A DNA stretch of 64,000 nucleotides from positions 12,472 through 76,471 of the forward strand of contig CALDLA010000069.1 of NCBI GenBank assembly GCA_937898415.1, written 5' to 3'. A model generated the notes under the pieces. That model ran no database searches and had not been told where the DNA came from. It saw only the letters and a program-made list of their open reading frames with translations. Shown in pieces: positions 1 through 7,772 of the stretch (the first letter of the stretch is position 1; each line of letters starts with the position of its first letter). The DNA is from an uncultured Prevotellaceae bacterium (lineage in GTDB: Bacteria > Bacteroidota > Bacteroidia > Bacteroidales > Bacteroidaceae). Both the position numbers and the translations under genes were made by a program.

Positions 1-1011
1 AACTTCTCCGTCAGCAAGGCCGACGAAACGACGGAGACTGTAAGCGAACCTTTTACCCAGAGATTCCCTGTCGACAGGGGAGGCGACTACCGCATCGTGG
101 TCAACGCCCCCTTTGCTGCTTACACCCACACAGAGGACTTCACCGTTAAAACCACGCCAGAATATGCCCTCAACCTGCCCGAGGAAAGTAGTAAGATAAA
201 TCGTGACGTCGAGTTCTATGCATTCTTCACTACCGGCTACCCCTATCAGCCAGAGCAGTTCGCTGACAACCTCTACGCCCGATACACGCTCACCAACACC
301 GAAGGAACGGTGATAAGTCAACAGAACAAGGCGCTGAACTTCGCCCAGCCAACGACGCCCAACACATGCAGGGCCGGCTGCGACACCATCGGCTTCACCA
401 GTTACGAACTGGAACCTGGCCGATACACCCTGGCATACGAGTCGAATTTCGAGACAGCTGAAGGCCGGTTGTCGGGAACGTTCGACTTTGAAGTGACGGA
501 CGTGTTGGTTATTAAACTCAGGTGCAGCAACAGCCAGCCCCGTCCCGATGAGGTCATCAACCTCAACGGTGTCTGCCGATATGGCTACCCATACATTAAA
601 CCCGACGAGCGCTACCCCAAGCCTACGTTCCGACTCCTGTACGAATTGTCTTATACCGACATCGACAACAACATTTTTGAGGTGTTCGACGAAGGGGAGC
701 TGGTCTATACCCACGACTCTTTGGCTGTAAGTACCATTAATCAGCGCTTCACTATCCCCTTTGACATGAGAAAGGTATCGGCGGCCTATCACAATCTGCC
801 ACTTGAACTATCCGTAACAGGATACAGCGGCAGCAAAATACTTACGTCACACGGAACAACCGTGAAAATTGTTAATGCCGCGTCTGCTATCAAGGAGATT
901 GATGATCGAAGGTCGAGAATCGAAAATGACATCTACGACCTGCAGGGTCGCAAGGTGAAGACCACTCAAAAGGGCATCTACATCACAAACGGCAAGAAGG
1001 TTGTCCGATAA
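1..1011 (+). CDS. Partial secreted/surface protein with C-terminal sorting-like tail
   Basis: The reading frame is open from base 1, so the gene begins upstream of the window; at least 336 residues are visible. No enzyme motif or known domain is recognised. The body is rich in beta-strand-like segments. The last 40 residues have the pattern D-I-Y-D-L-Q-G-R-K-V followed by K-G-I-Y-I-T-N-G-K-K-V-V, the same short tail as five other proteins in this window. It resembles the end of the type IX secretion sorting domain, so export to the cell surface is inferred. An internal ATG at 97 is in frame but is unlikely to be the true start. The gene is followed by a strong hairpin terminator at 1035. Its function is unknown. 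Confidence 0.75.
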   Translation, partial: NFSVSKADETTETVSEPFTQRFPVDRGGDYRIVVNAPFAAYTHTEDFTVKTTPEYALNLPEESSKINRDVEFYAFFTTGYPYQPEQFADNLYARYTLTNTEGTVISQQNKALNFAQPTTPNTCRAGCDTIGFTSYELEPGRYTLAYESNFETAEGRLSGTFDFEVTDVLVIKLRCSNSQPRPDEVINLNGVCRYGYPYIKPDERYPKPTFRLLYELSYTDIDNNIFEVFDEGELVYTHDSLAVSTINQRFTIPFDMRKVSAAYHNLPLELSVTGYSGSKILTSHGTTVKIVNAASAIKEIDDRRSRIENDIYDLQGRKVKTTQKGIYITNGKKVVR

Positions 1012-1034
1012 GGAACCACCATTGTCGGCATACG

Positions 1035-1076
1035 AATCGGATTCCCGCGTCAATACGCGGGAATCCGATTTTTTAT
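1035..1076 (+). terminator. Rho-independent terminator after the first gene
   Basis: A perfect 15-bp stem (1035-1049 pairing with 1056-1070, arm AATCGGATTCCCGCG) with a 6-nt loop is followed by a T run. It lies 24 bp after the stop codon of the upstream gene. Confidence 0.85.
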
Positions 1077-1097
1077 CGAGCTTTGCTCGGCTTTTCT
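1075..1097 (+). repeat. Partial two-hairpin element (GAGCTTTGCTCG half)
   Basis: The sequence ATCGAGCTTTGCTCGGCTTT forms a small hairpin (CGAGC-TTT-GCTCG) directly after the terminator. The same half-element recurs at 49643, 56623, 56673 and 57302 as part of a longer two-hairpin element, suggesting a dispersed intergenic repeat family. Confidence 0.45.
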
Positions 1098-1188
1098 CTC
1101 ACTTAACCCCCGATGGACTTCATGAAGGCCGAGCTGATGCAGGCCGCTCCCCCGCAAATTTCATGCGAATTCGCCGTATAAACAAGGT

Positions 1189-1364
1189 GAATTCACTGAA
1201 TTTGCAAGCTAAATTCACTGAATTAACTAGCTAAATTCACTGAAATTACACGGTAAATTCACTGAAATTACAATGTAAATTCACTGAAATTACAATGTAA
1301 ATTCACTGAATTTGGTTTGTAAATACACTGAATTTAGCGTGTAAATACACTGAATTAGGTATTT
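1189..1364. repeat. Eight tandem 22-bp repeats with palindromic core AATTCACTGAATT
   Basis: Eight consecutive units begin at 1189, 1211, 1233, 1255, 1277, 1299, 1321 and 1343, an exact 22-bp period. Each carries (A)ATTCACTGAA followed by about 10-12 variable bases; the last two units have ATACACTGAA. Units 4 and 5 are identical. In units with TGAATT the core AATTCA-C-TGAATT is a 13-nt palindrome. The array occupies most of the 431-bp gene-free stretch 1012-1442 between two convergent surface-protein genes. The rest of that stretch holds the terminator at 1035 and a palindrome at 1408. Confidence 0.9.
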
Positions 1365-1407
1365 ACTCTTCGTTAGCTTAGCGCATGTTTTCAGTCGGGG
1401 CGCAAAT

Positions 1408-1424
1408 AATAACCCGGGGTTATT
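1408..1424. terminator. Palindrome downstream of the beta-helix gene
   Basis: AATAACCC-G-GGGTTATT is a perfect palindrome 18 bp beyond the stop codon of the minus-strand gene that ends at 1443. It could act as its terminator, but there is no clear T run, so the role is uncertain. Confidence 0.35.
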
Positions 1425-1442
1425 GTCACAAGAATTCACTTC

Positions 1443-2531
1443 TTATTTAATCACTCGCTTCTTACCTTTGTAGACATACACGCCTTTCTGGGTCGGCTTC
1501 GTGCCGAGCTTGCGACCGTTCAGGTCGTACCACTCTTCACTATTCACATCTTCCATCTTCCTTCTTCCATCTTCCATCGAAACGACGCCCGTCGTTTCCT
1601 CGTCGCCGAAGTTGAGGACGAACCGTCGTACAGGTGCTGTGCTGTCCTTCAGCTGGAAGTAGGCGCGCTGTGGGTTGATGGTAGTGCCGCTCTTTGGGAA
1701 GTACAGCGTGTTGTTGGCGCTGAGGAAGAGGATGCTCTGGTTCTCACTGTCGAAGGGGATGCTCTTGTAGGTGCCGCTGTAGATATTGCCGTCCTCATCG
1801 ATGAAGGCCTGCCCGGCGGCTATCTTCACGACGCCGCTGGCATTGTAGGCGCTGGCCTTGATGTAGTCGTCGGCGCGGGACCAGCCAAGGGTGATGTTGC
1901 CACTGTCGGCGCGGATGCCAGTGCCGCCGTTGGCCTCGACCTGTCCGCCGTTGATGGTGACGTTGCCGCTCTTGCTCCACAGAGCATATGAGTCGCTGTT
2001 GCTGGTGGCGTTGACCTTGCCGCTGTTGATGATGATGCTGTAGCCTTTATAGGCAACAATGCCATCATTTTCTAAGCTGGTGACACTGAGGGTGCCACCG
2101 TTGACGGTGATGTCTCCGTAAGAAGTATCAATGGCCGTGTCGCCGGTGGCTTTGACAGTGACGTTGCCGCTGTGCTGGGTGTAGCGGGTGTCGGATATGC
2201 CATTGCGAAATAAGCTGTCGGTGGTAAATATTTTCAGGTGTCCGGCGGTGGCGTCGTCGAGGCTCTGGCCGTAGATGGTGAGGGCCTTGCCGGCTCTGCC
2301 GAAGATGCCATAGTCGTTGATGCGCTTGCCGTCGGCGTCCTCGCCGATGCTCATGGTGCAACCGTTGGCCAGGATGATGGTCGTGTTGCCGTCGAGTTTG
2401 ACGGCGGCGGTGTAGGTGATGTTGCTGTTCACGACATACCACGTGGTCTGGCCCTCGACGCCGAGGATGGTCTCGCTGCCTGTCTCGTTGCCGGTGAGCA
2501 CGGTGGCGGTAGCACGGTGTTTTGCCGCCAT
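1443..2531 (-). CDS. Beta-helix repeat surface protein with sorting-like tail
   Basis: Encodes 362 aa. Residues about 25-250 contain repeated short strands of the form G-N-V/I-T-V/I-x-G-G and A-L-x-S-x-S-G-N, typical of a right-handed parallel beta-helix, a fold often used for polysaccharide binding. The C-terminus is E-W-Y-D-L-N-G-R-K-L then K-G-V-Y-V-Y-K-G-K-K, the shared tail. Just before it, residues around 320-335 are encoded by a low-complexity GATGGAAGA repeat. The predicted product begins MAAKHRATATV with no signal peptide, and an in-frame stop lies 6 bp upstream of the ATG. The 5' end may therefore be missing, or an alternative start may be used. Function is unknown beyond a probable surface location. 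Confidence 0.6.
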   Translation of the reverse strand: MAAKHRATATVLTGNETGSETILGVEGQTTWYVVNSNITYTAAVKLDGNTTIILANGCTMSIGEDADGKRINDYGIFGRAGKALTIYGQSLDDATAGHLKIFTTDSLFRNGISDTRYTQHSGNVTVKATGDTAIDTSYGDITVNGGTLSVTSLENDGIVAYKGYSIIINSGKVNATSNSDSYALWSKSGNVTINGGQVEANGGTGIRADSGNITLGWSRADDYIKASAYNASGVVKIAAGQAFIDEDGNIYSGTYKSIPFDSENQSILFLSANNTLYFPKSGTTINPQRAYFQLKDSTAPVRRFVLNFGDEETTGVVSMEDGRRKMEDVNSEEWYDLNGRKLGTKPTQKGVYVYKGKKRVIK

Positions 2532-2558
2532 GCTGCATCAGAAATTTCGGGCAAAAGA

Positions 2559-2590
2559 TTTGGTAGTTCCAGTTTTTATGCCTACCTTTG
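2559..2590 (+). promoter_or_regulatory. Bacteroidales promoter for the thioesterase gene
   Basis: TTTG at 2559-2562 and TACCTTTG at 2583-2590 are separated by 20 bp, matching the Bacteroides -33/-7 consensus. Confidence 0.75.
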
Positions 2591-2632
2591 TCGTCTATTG
2601 TTTTCGACAGCGTCGATGGAGGAACAGCAATC

Positions 2633-3040
2633 ATGACAGAAATGAACATACAGGAACTATTGAACCGTACAGACCGCTTTGCCGCCAATGCGGGCTGCAG
2701 GATTACGGAGGTGGACGCAGCGCATGCTGTGGCCGAGATGAGGGTGACGGCTGAACACCTGAACGGCGGACAGGTGTGCCAGGGCGGTGCGTTGTTTACT
2801 TTAGCCGACCTGGCGATAGCGGCGCTGATGAACCACGGGGGGCAGCTGACCTTCGGCATCAGCAACAGCATCATGTTTGTGTCGAGTGCCAAGGAGGGTG
2901 ACCTGCTGCGGGCTGAGGCCGTCAGCGTGTGCGACCATCCGAAGATTCCCTCGGTGGAGGTTCGGGTGACGAACCAGGAGGGGCGGCTTATCTGCCACGT
3001 CACCGGCATGGGATATCGGAAGAAAGAGGTTATCAAGTAA
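2633..3040 (+). CDS. PaaI-family hotdog-fold acyl-CoA thioesterase
   Basis: A 135-aa hotdog-fold protein. The segment G-G-A-L-F-T-L-A-D-L-A-I-A-A-L-M-N is the helix and catalytic region typical of PaaI/phenylacetyl-CoA-type thioesterases, which hydrolyse aryl- or acyl-CoA thioesters in the cytoplasm. The ATG at 2633 is chosen because a good ribosome binding site (GGAGGA, 2618-2623) precedes it by 9 nt. An in-frame TTG at 2588 lies inside the -7 promoter box and cannot be translated from that promoter. The length is normal for the family. The gene appears monocistronic and divergent from the beta-helix gene. The exact substrate cannot be read from sequence. Confidence 0.8.
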   Translation: MTEMNIQELLNRTDRFAANAGCRITEVDAAHAVAEMRVTAEHLNGGQVCQGGALFTLADLAIAALMNHGGQLTFGISNSIMFVSSAKEGDLLRAEAVSVCDHPKIPSVEVRVTNQEGRLICHVTGMGYRKKEVIK

Positions 3041-3129
3041 TTTATGGAGTTAAAGAAGACGATTGTAAGGTAATTGCAAAATAAGCATAATAATTTGCCT
3101 GTGATAGCCGGTTATCACCTTTTTTGTTG

Positions 3130-3137
3130 TACCTTTG
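3130..3137 (+). promoter_or_regulatory. -7 box TACCTTTG next to the metalloprotease start
   Basis: A consensus TACCTTTG ends 5 nt before the ATG at 3143, implying a very short or absent 5' leader. No good TTTG is seen at the -33 position. Confidence 0.6.
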
Positions 3138-3142
3138 CAGGC

Positions 3143-5695
3143 ATGATGAAAACAATAACCAAAACCATTACACTGGCCGCGCTGCTGCTTCTCTGTGGGC
3201 AGGGCACGGCCTTTGCCTTTACCTCATTAAAGGCAGACACCGTAAAGACGGACACCGTAAAGGCGGACACCGTCTGTCACAAGACGGACTCCGTCAAAGT
3301 TGAGAAACAAGTAGCCAAGAAGCATGAGTGCTGTGAGGACACCACCGTCAAGGACCACAAGGACCCCTACCACAAGGTGGTGAAGGAGGGCGGCAGCATG
3401 CGCGAGGGACTGTTCACCGTTCGCCACATCAAGGACGACTGGTACCTGGAGGTTCCTGACGAGCTGTTAGGACGTATGCTGCTGGCGGTGACCCGCTTCA
3501 CCAGCGTTCCACAGGACTTCCGTATGTTCAGCGGCGAGGAGGTGAACCGTTCGGCCGTCTATCTGGAGCAGTACAACGAAAAGACACTCTTCCTCCGCGA
3601 ATATGTGCAGTCGAACTTTGCCAAGCCTGAGGACCGCATTGCCATCTCGCTGAAACAATCCACCGTCGACCCCATTGTCTATAAGTTTGAAGTCATCGGC
3701 CGTAACCCCGACACGAAGGCCCAGCTCATCAACGTGACGAAGTGGATCATGTCGGACAACAAGGTGACGAGCTTCAGCAACAGCGACCGTACGACCTTGA
3801 GCATCGGCGGCCTGCAGAATGACCGCTCGTTCATCGACAGCATCAAGACCTACCCCATCAACATCGAGATTCAGACACTGCGCACCTATGGCATGACACC
3901 GGGTCGCACGCCGGCCTCGAAGACGGGTTCGGCCACGCTGTCGCTCAACACCAGCATCGTCCTGCTGCCTGAGAAACCCATGCAGCCCCGCTACGAGGAC
4001 GAGCGTGTGGGCTACTTCAACGACAAGATAACGGAGTTCAGCGACGAGCAGCAGACGACCAACCACGAGTCCATCGTCATGCGCTACCGCTTAGAGCCGA
4101 AAGACCCGGCTGCCTACAAGGCCGGCAAGCTGGTGAAACCGAAGAAGCAGATAGTCTATTATATCGACCCCGCTACGCCCAAGAAATGGGTGAAGTACCT
4201 CATTGCCGGTATCAACGACTGGAACAGCGCCTTCGAGGCTGCCGGTTTCAAGAATGCCATTGTGGGTAAAGAGTGGCCTGAGAACGACTCGACCATGTCG
4301 GTCGATGATGCCCGTTTCTCGATGATTCGCTACCTGCCGTCGGAGACGGAGAACGCCTATGGTCCACGCATCGTCGACCCCCGTTCGGGTGAAATCATCG
4401 AGGCTCACGTCTGCTGGTACCACAACGTGATGAACCTGGTCAAGAAGTGGTATATGGTGCAGTGCGGCCCGTTGGACAAGAAAGCTCAGAAGATGGATTT
4501 CCCCGACGAGTTGATGGGACAGCTCATCCGCTTCGTCAGCAGCCACGAGGTGGGTCACTCATTGGGTCTGCGCCACAACATGATTGCCTCGCAGGCCACT
4601 CCGGTGGAAAAACTGCGCGACAAGGCATGGGTCGAGAAAAATGGACACACCTCGAGCATCATGGACTATGCCCGCTTCAACTACGTGGCACAGCCTGAGG
4701 ACAACATCTCGGAGAAGGGACTCTTCCCCCGCATCAACGACTACGATAAGTGGGCCATCAAGTGGGGTTATCAGTACCGTCCGGAGTTCAAGGATCCCAC
4801 CAAGGAGAAGAAGGCACTGCGGGCTGAGACAACGAAGGTGCTTGAGGGCAACCGCCGACTGTGGTGGTGCGGCGACGAGGGTCGCGGACAGGATCCCCGC
4901 TCGCAGACCGAGGACCTGGGCGACAACCAGATGAAGGCTAACGAGTACGGCATGAAGAACCTGAAGCGCGTCATGCAGAACATTGAGAAGTGGACGGCAC
5001 AGCCCGATGGCGAGTACGACGACCTGCGAGAGATTCACAGCGCCGTACGCAGTCAGTACCAGCGCTACACCAACCACGTCCAGAAGTACCTCTTCAGCAA
5101 GTACATCAACAACGCCCCCGGCCAGAAACCCTACGACATCGTACCGAAGGAACTGCAGAAGGAAGCCCTGCAGTGGCTCGACCGCAACGTGATGGAGGCA
5201 CCGATGTGGCTCTACCCGGAGAGCATCATCAGCAAACTCGGCACCGACTACATGGACGAGATACGTTCACGTCAGCAGACGGTCATCGCCCTGTTGCTGG
5301 CCCCCAATGCCATCTTGAACCTGCGCAACGCCAGTCTGCAATCGACCAAGGCCTACCCCGTCGAGGAATACTTCGACGATATCTTCGCCATCGTGTGGAA
5401 GCCGCTGACTGACGCAAACGAGCAGCAGAACAACTTCCGCCGCCAGCAGCAGCGCAGCTATGTCGACTTCATCGGCACGGCCCTCAATCCCGCTCCGACA
5501 TCGACAAGCCCCGTTGTCAGTTCAGGCAACACGACTGCCCAGCGTTCGGATGCCATCCTCTACTTAGAGCAGCACTTAGACAAGGTGGAGGACTACCTGA
5601 AGGCCCAGCAGGCCGACGGTCTGAATGGCCTTCACTACAAGAACCTGCTGCTGCGGGTGAAGAAGATTCGCGAGAAGTACGAATCAGGCAAATAA
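3143..5695 (+). CDS. Zinc-dependent metalloprotease, exported (DUF5117/DUF5118 type)
   Basis: Encodes 850 aa. The zinc site is H-E-V-G-H-S-L-G-L-R-H-N starting at about His468, the extended HExxHxxGxxH form of metzincin-like peptidases; this Bacteroidetes family carries flanking DUF5118 and DUF5117 domains. MMKTITKTITLAALLLLC is a clear signal peptide, so the protein is periplasmic or outer-surface. After the signal peptide a K-A/T-D-T-V repeat (residues about 30-60) forms a low-complexity linker. The ATG at 3143 is chosen because the upstream in-frame ATG at 3074 precedes the -7 promoter box. The gene ends at a bidirectional terminator shared with the convergent transporter. Target proteins are unknown. 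Confidence 0.88.
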   Translation: MMKTITKTITLAALLLLCGQGTAFAFTSLKADTVKTDTVKADTVCHKTDSVKVEKQVAKKHECCEDTTVKDHKDPYHKVVKEGGSMREGLFTVRHIKDDWYLEVPDELLGRMLLAVTRFTSVPQDFRMFSGEEVNRSAVYLEQYNEKTLFLREYVQSNFAKPEDRIAISLKQSTVDPIVYKFEVIGRNPDTKAQLINVTKWIMSDNKVTSFSNSDRTTLSIGGLQNDRSFIDSIKTYPINIEIQTLRTYGMTPGRTPASKTGSATLSLNTSIVLLPEKPMQPRYEDERVGYFNDKITEFSDEQQTTNHESIVMRYRLEPKDPAAYKAGKLVKPKKQIVYYIDPATPKKWVKYLIAGINDWNSAFEAAGFKNAIVGKEWPENDSTMSVDDARFSMIRYLPSETENAYGPRIVDPRSGEIIEAHVCWYHNVMNLVKKWYMVQCGPLDKKAQKMDFPDELMGQLIRFVSSHEVGHSLGLRHNMIASQATPVEKLRDKAWVEKNGHTSSIMDYARFNYVAQPEDNISEKGLFPRINDYDKWAIKWGYQYRPEFKDPTKEKKALRAETTKVLEGNRRLWWCGDEGRGQDPRSQTEDLGDNQMKANEYGMKNLKRVMQNIEKWTAQPDGEYDDLREIHSAVRSQYQRYTNHVQKYLFSKYINNAPGQKPYDIVPKELQKEALQWLDRNVMEAPMWLYPESIISKLGTDYMDEIRSRQQTVIALLLAPNAILNLRNASLQSTKAYPVEEYFDDIFAIVWKPLTDANEQQNNFRRQQQRSYVDFIGTALNPAPTSTSPVVSSGNTTAQRSDAILYLEQHLDKVEDYLKAQQADGLNGLHYKNLLLRVKKIREKYESGK

Positions 5696-5699
5696 ATAA

Positions 5700-5736
5700 A
5701 AAAAAGGAATCCCGCGTGTATGCGCGGGATTTCTTT
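5700..5736. terminator. Bidirectional terminator between convergent genes
   Basis: The stem AATCCCGCG (5708-5716) pairs with 5723-5731 across a 6-nt loop. T-rich sequence follows on the plus strand and an A-run precedes it, giving a U-tract for the minus-strand gene as well. Confidence 0.75.
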
Positions 5737-5739
5737 ATA

Positions 5740-7083
5740 TTACTTCTTAATCGGATAGATGTAAATCAACAGGATCATCAGGACGGCGATGACGGCGGGG
5801 AACAGCGAGAAGAGCGACCAGACCATGGTCAGCACGGAGTCCGTGATGCTGGAGGGGTCGACAATCGAGTTACCCATGGCGTCGGTCGTCATGCTGGCAC
5901 CGGCAATCCCCAAGAACAGGGCTACCAGGGAGCCTGAGATGGCCGTACCGAACTTCTGGGCCATCGTTCCGCTTGAGAAGATAAGGCCCGTCGAGGATGT
6001 TCCGTTCTTCTCCGTTGCATAGTCAGCCACGTCGGCATACATCGACCAGAGCAGCGGTGAGTAGAGGCCCACGCCGACGGAGGTCAGGATGACGACGGCC
6101 ACCATCAGCCAGATGTAGGCGGGATCCATCGGGATGAAGAAGAAGAGGACGGAGAACACGGCACAGATGATGGCTGCCACGACAAAGGCCTTGCGCTTGG
6201 AGCCTATCCACTGGGTGAACTTAGGCGACACACCGCCAAAGACCATGCATGTCAGCTCGCCGAAGGTCATGAACACCGTGTAGTTGATGATGAGTCCGCT
6301 GACCGTCACTTCGCCCTTCAGACAGTATTCCAGCAGGTAGCCGGCCACGGCGTAGCGGAAGCCGTTGAAAAAGTTGGTGCAGATACCGATTAAGGTCAGG
6401 TAGATCCACGGTTTGTTCTTAAAGAGGTCGCCGAACTGGCGGAACGAGAACTTCTCAGCCCGTATGGGCTTCAGCCGCTCCTTGGTCAGCAGTCCGCAGG
6501 CTAAGGTCATCAGCGTGGCCAGCAGTCCGAAGAAGGCGCCCAGGACGGCATACTGGTGCTGGTCGGAGCCGCCCACCATCTTCTGCAGATAGGGGAAGGA
6601 GAGCAGCGTGATGAATCCCATGGCGTAGGCGCCGACCATGCGGAAAGACGAGAACTGGTTCTTCTCGTTGTCGTCCTCAGTCATGACGCCTAACAGCGAG
6701 CCGTAGGGCACGTTGACCGCCGTATAGACGGCCATCATGAGCAGGTAGAGGGAGTAAGCCCAGACGCGCTTGCCCACTGGACCGAAGTCGGGGGTGTAGA
6801 GCAGCAGGGCAAAGATGAGTCCCAGGGGGACGGCCCCGAAGATGAGCCAGGGGCGGTAGGTGCCCCACCGCGACTGGGTACGGTCGGCCAACGAGCCCAT
6901 CAGGGGGTCGGTCACGACGTCGAACATACGGGCAATGAGCATCAGCGTTGCCGCATCGGCAAACGTCAGCCCAAAGACATTGGTGAAGAACAAGGGAAAG
7001 GCGATGGACATGACCTTCCATGTGATACCTCCGGCTGCTGCGTCACCAAGCGCATAGCCGATTTTCTCCTTCAGTGTTGCCAT
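5740..7083 (-). CDS. GPH-family (MFS) sugar:cation symporter
   Basis: A 447-aa membrane protein with about 12 hydrophobic segments. The early motif D-P-L-M-G-S-L-A-D-R-T, followed by R-W-G-T-Y-R-P-W-L-I-F-G-A, is diagnostic of the glycoside-pentoside-hexuronide:cation symporter family. These proteins import sugars or glycosides with Na+ or H+ across the inner membrane. Length is normal. It starts 21 bp after the 108-aa acidic gene and may be the last gene of the dnaE-trxA transcript; no consensus promoter was seen in the short gap. The sugar is unknown. Confidence 0.85.
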   Translation of the reverse strand: MATLKEKIGYALGDAAAGGITWKVMSIAFPLFFTNVFGLTFADAATLMLIARMFDVVTDPLMGSLADRTQSRWGTYRPWLIFGAVPLGLIFALLLYTPDFGPVGKRVWAYSLYLLMMAVYTAVNVPYGSLLGVMTEDDNEKNQFSSFRMVGAYAMGFITLLSFPYLQKMVGGSDQHQYAVLGAFFGLLATLMTLACGLLTKERLKPIRAEKFSFRQFGDLFKNKPWIYLTLIGICTNFFNGFRYAVAGYLLEYCLKGEVTVSGLIINYTVFMTFGELTCMVFGGVSPKFTQWIGSKRKAFVVAAIICAVFSVLFFFIPMDPAYIWLMVAVVILTSVGVGLYSPLLWSMYADVADYATEKNGTSSTGLIFSSGTMAQKFGTAISGSLVALFLGIAGASMTTDAMGNSIVDPSSITDSVLTMVWSLFSLFPAVIAVLMILLIYIYPIKK

Positions 7084-7104
7084 TTCGTGTTGTTTTCTTC
7101 GTTA

Positions 7105-7431
7105 TCAGATGTTCTGTTCCTGGAAGTCCATGTCGGCCTCGACCACATAGACCACCTCCTCGGGGTCGAAGTTGCCGGCCTTGTCGCGCATGGCCTGCTG
7201 GGTAACAGCCTCGGCCACTTGCATCAGGTCAATGTCAACCTCGGCCTCCGTCGATTCCAGAATTCCGCTTTCGTAGTAATAATCGACGATGGCGTCCATC
7301 AGGTAGAAGAGGTCGTCGTCACTGAAGGCGGTCTTCAGGTCCTGAGGCAGCCGTTCACGGATAAAAGCTATCTCACGGCGATTTTCCTCTTCGTCCAGCC
7401 GGAGTTCGTCTTCAAAAGATTGCTGTTCCAT
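7105..7431 (-). CDS. Small acidic conserved protein downstream of trxA
   Basis: A 108-aa, strongly acidic, probably helical cytoplasmic protein with no signal peptide or membrane segment. I do not recognise a named domain. It starts 5 bp after the trxA stop codon, so it is very probably co-transcribed with dnaE and trxA. The compact, well-spaced operon position and lack of low complexity support it as a real gene. Its function is unknown. Confidence 0.7.
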   Translation of the reverse strand: MEQQSFEDELRLDEEENRREIAFIRERLPQDLKTAFSDDDLFYLMDAIVDYYYESGILESTEAEVDIDLMQVAEAVTQQAMRDKAGNFDPEEVVYVVEADMDFQEQNI

Positions 7432-7436
7432 GGCGT

Positions 7437-7751
7437 TCAGAGCAGGGATTGGAATTTCTCATCAAGCTTAGCCTTGTTGACGGCGCCAACGACCTTATCG
7501 ACCACCTGTCCGCCCTTGAAGAAGAGGATGGTAGGGATGTTGCGGATGCCATACTCCATGGCGAGGTCCTCGTTCTCCTCGACATCGCACTTGCCGACGA
7601 CGACACGTCCGTCATAGTCTTTGGCCAGTTCGGCAATGATGGGAGCCACCATACGGCAGGGGCCGCACCAGGTAGCCCAGAAATCAACGACTAACGGCAA
7701 CTGGCCGTTCTTCAGACTCTCAAAGTTCTCGTTTGTGATTTGTACTTCCAT
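7437..7751 (-). CDS. trxA: Thioredoxin
   Basis: A 104-aa thioredoxin fold with the redox motif W-C-G-P-C at residues 28-32 and the cis-proline segment R-N-I-P-T near residue 73. It reduces protein disulphides in the cytoplasm using electrons from thioredoxin reductase. There is no signal peptide. It lies 21 bp downstream of dnaE and 5 bp upstream of the small acidic gene, so the three form one transcription unit. Confidence 0.96.
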   Translation of the reverse strand: MEVQITNENFESLKNGQLPLVVDFWATWCGPCRMVAPIIAELAKDYDGRVVVGKCDVEENEDLAMEYGIRNIPTILFFKGGQVVDKVVGAVNKAKLDEKFQSLL

Positions 7752-7772
7752 AATTCTTTTGTTTTTATAGGG

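Noticed and set aside
1189..1364. CRISPR array
   Set aside because: Unit is 22 bp with about 10-12 bp between conserved cores, too short for spacers. No cas genes in the window, and two units are identical.
2128..3036. 302-aa minus-strand open frame over the thioesterase gene
   Set aside because: Antisense shadow; biased Arg/His/Ser composition with no family signal, and it overlaps two better-supported genes.
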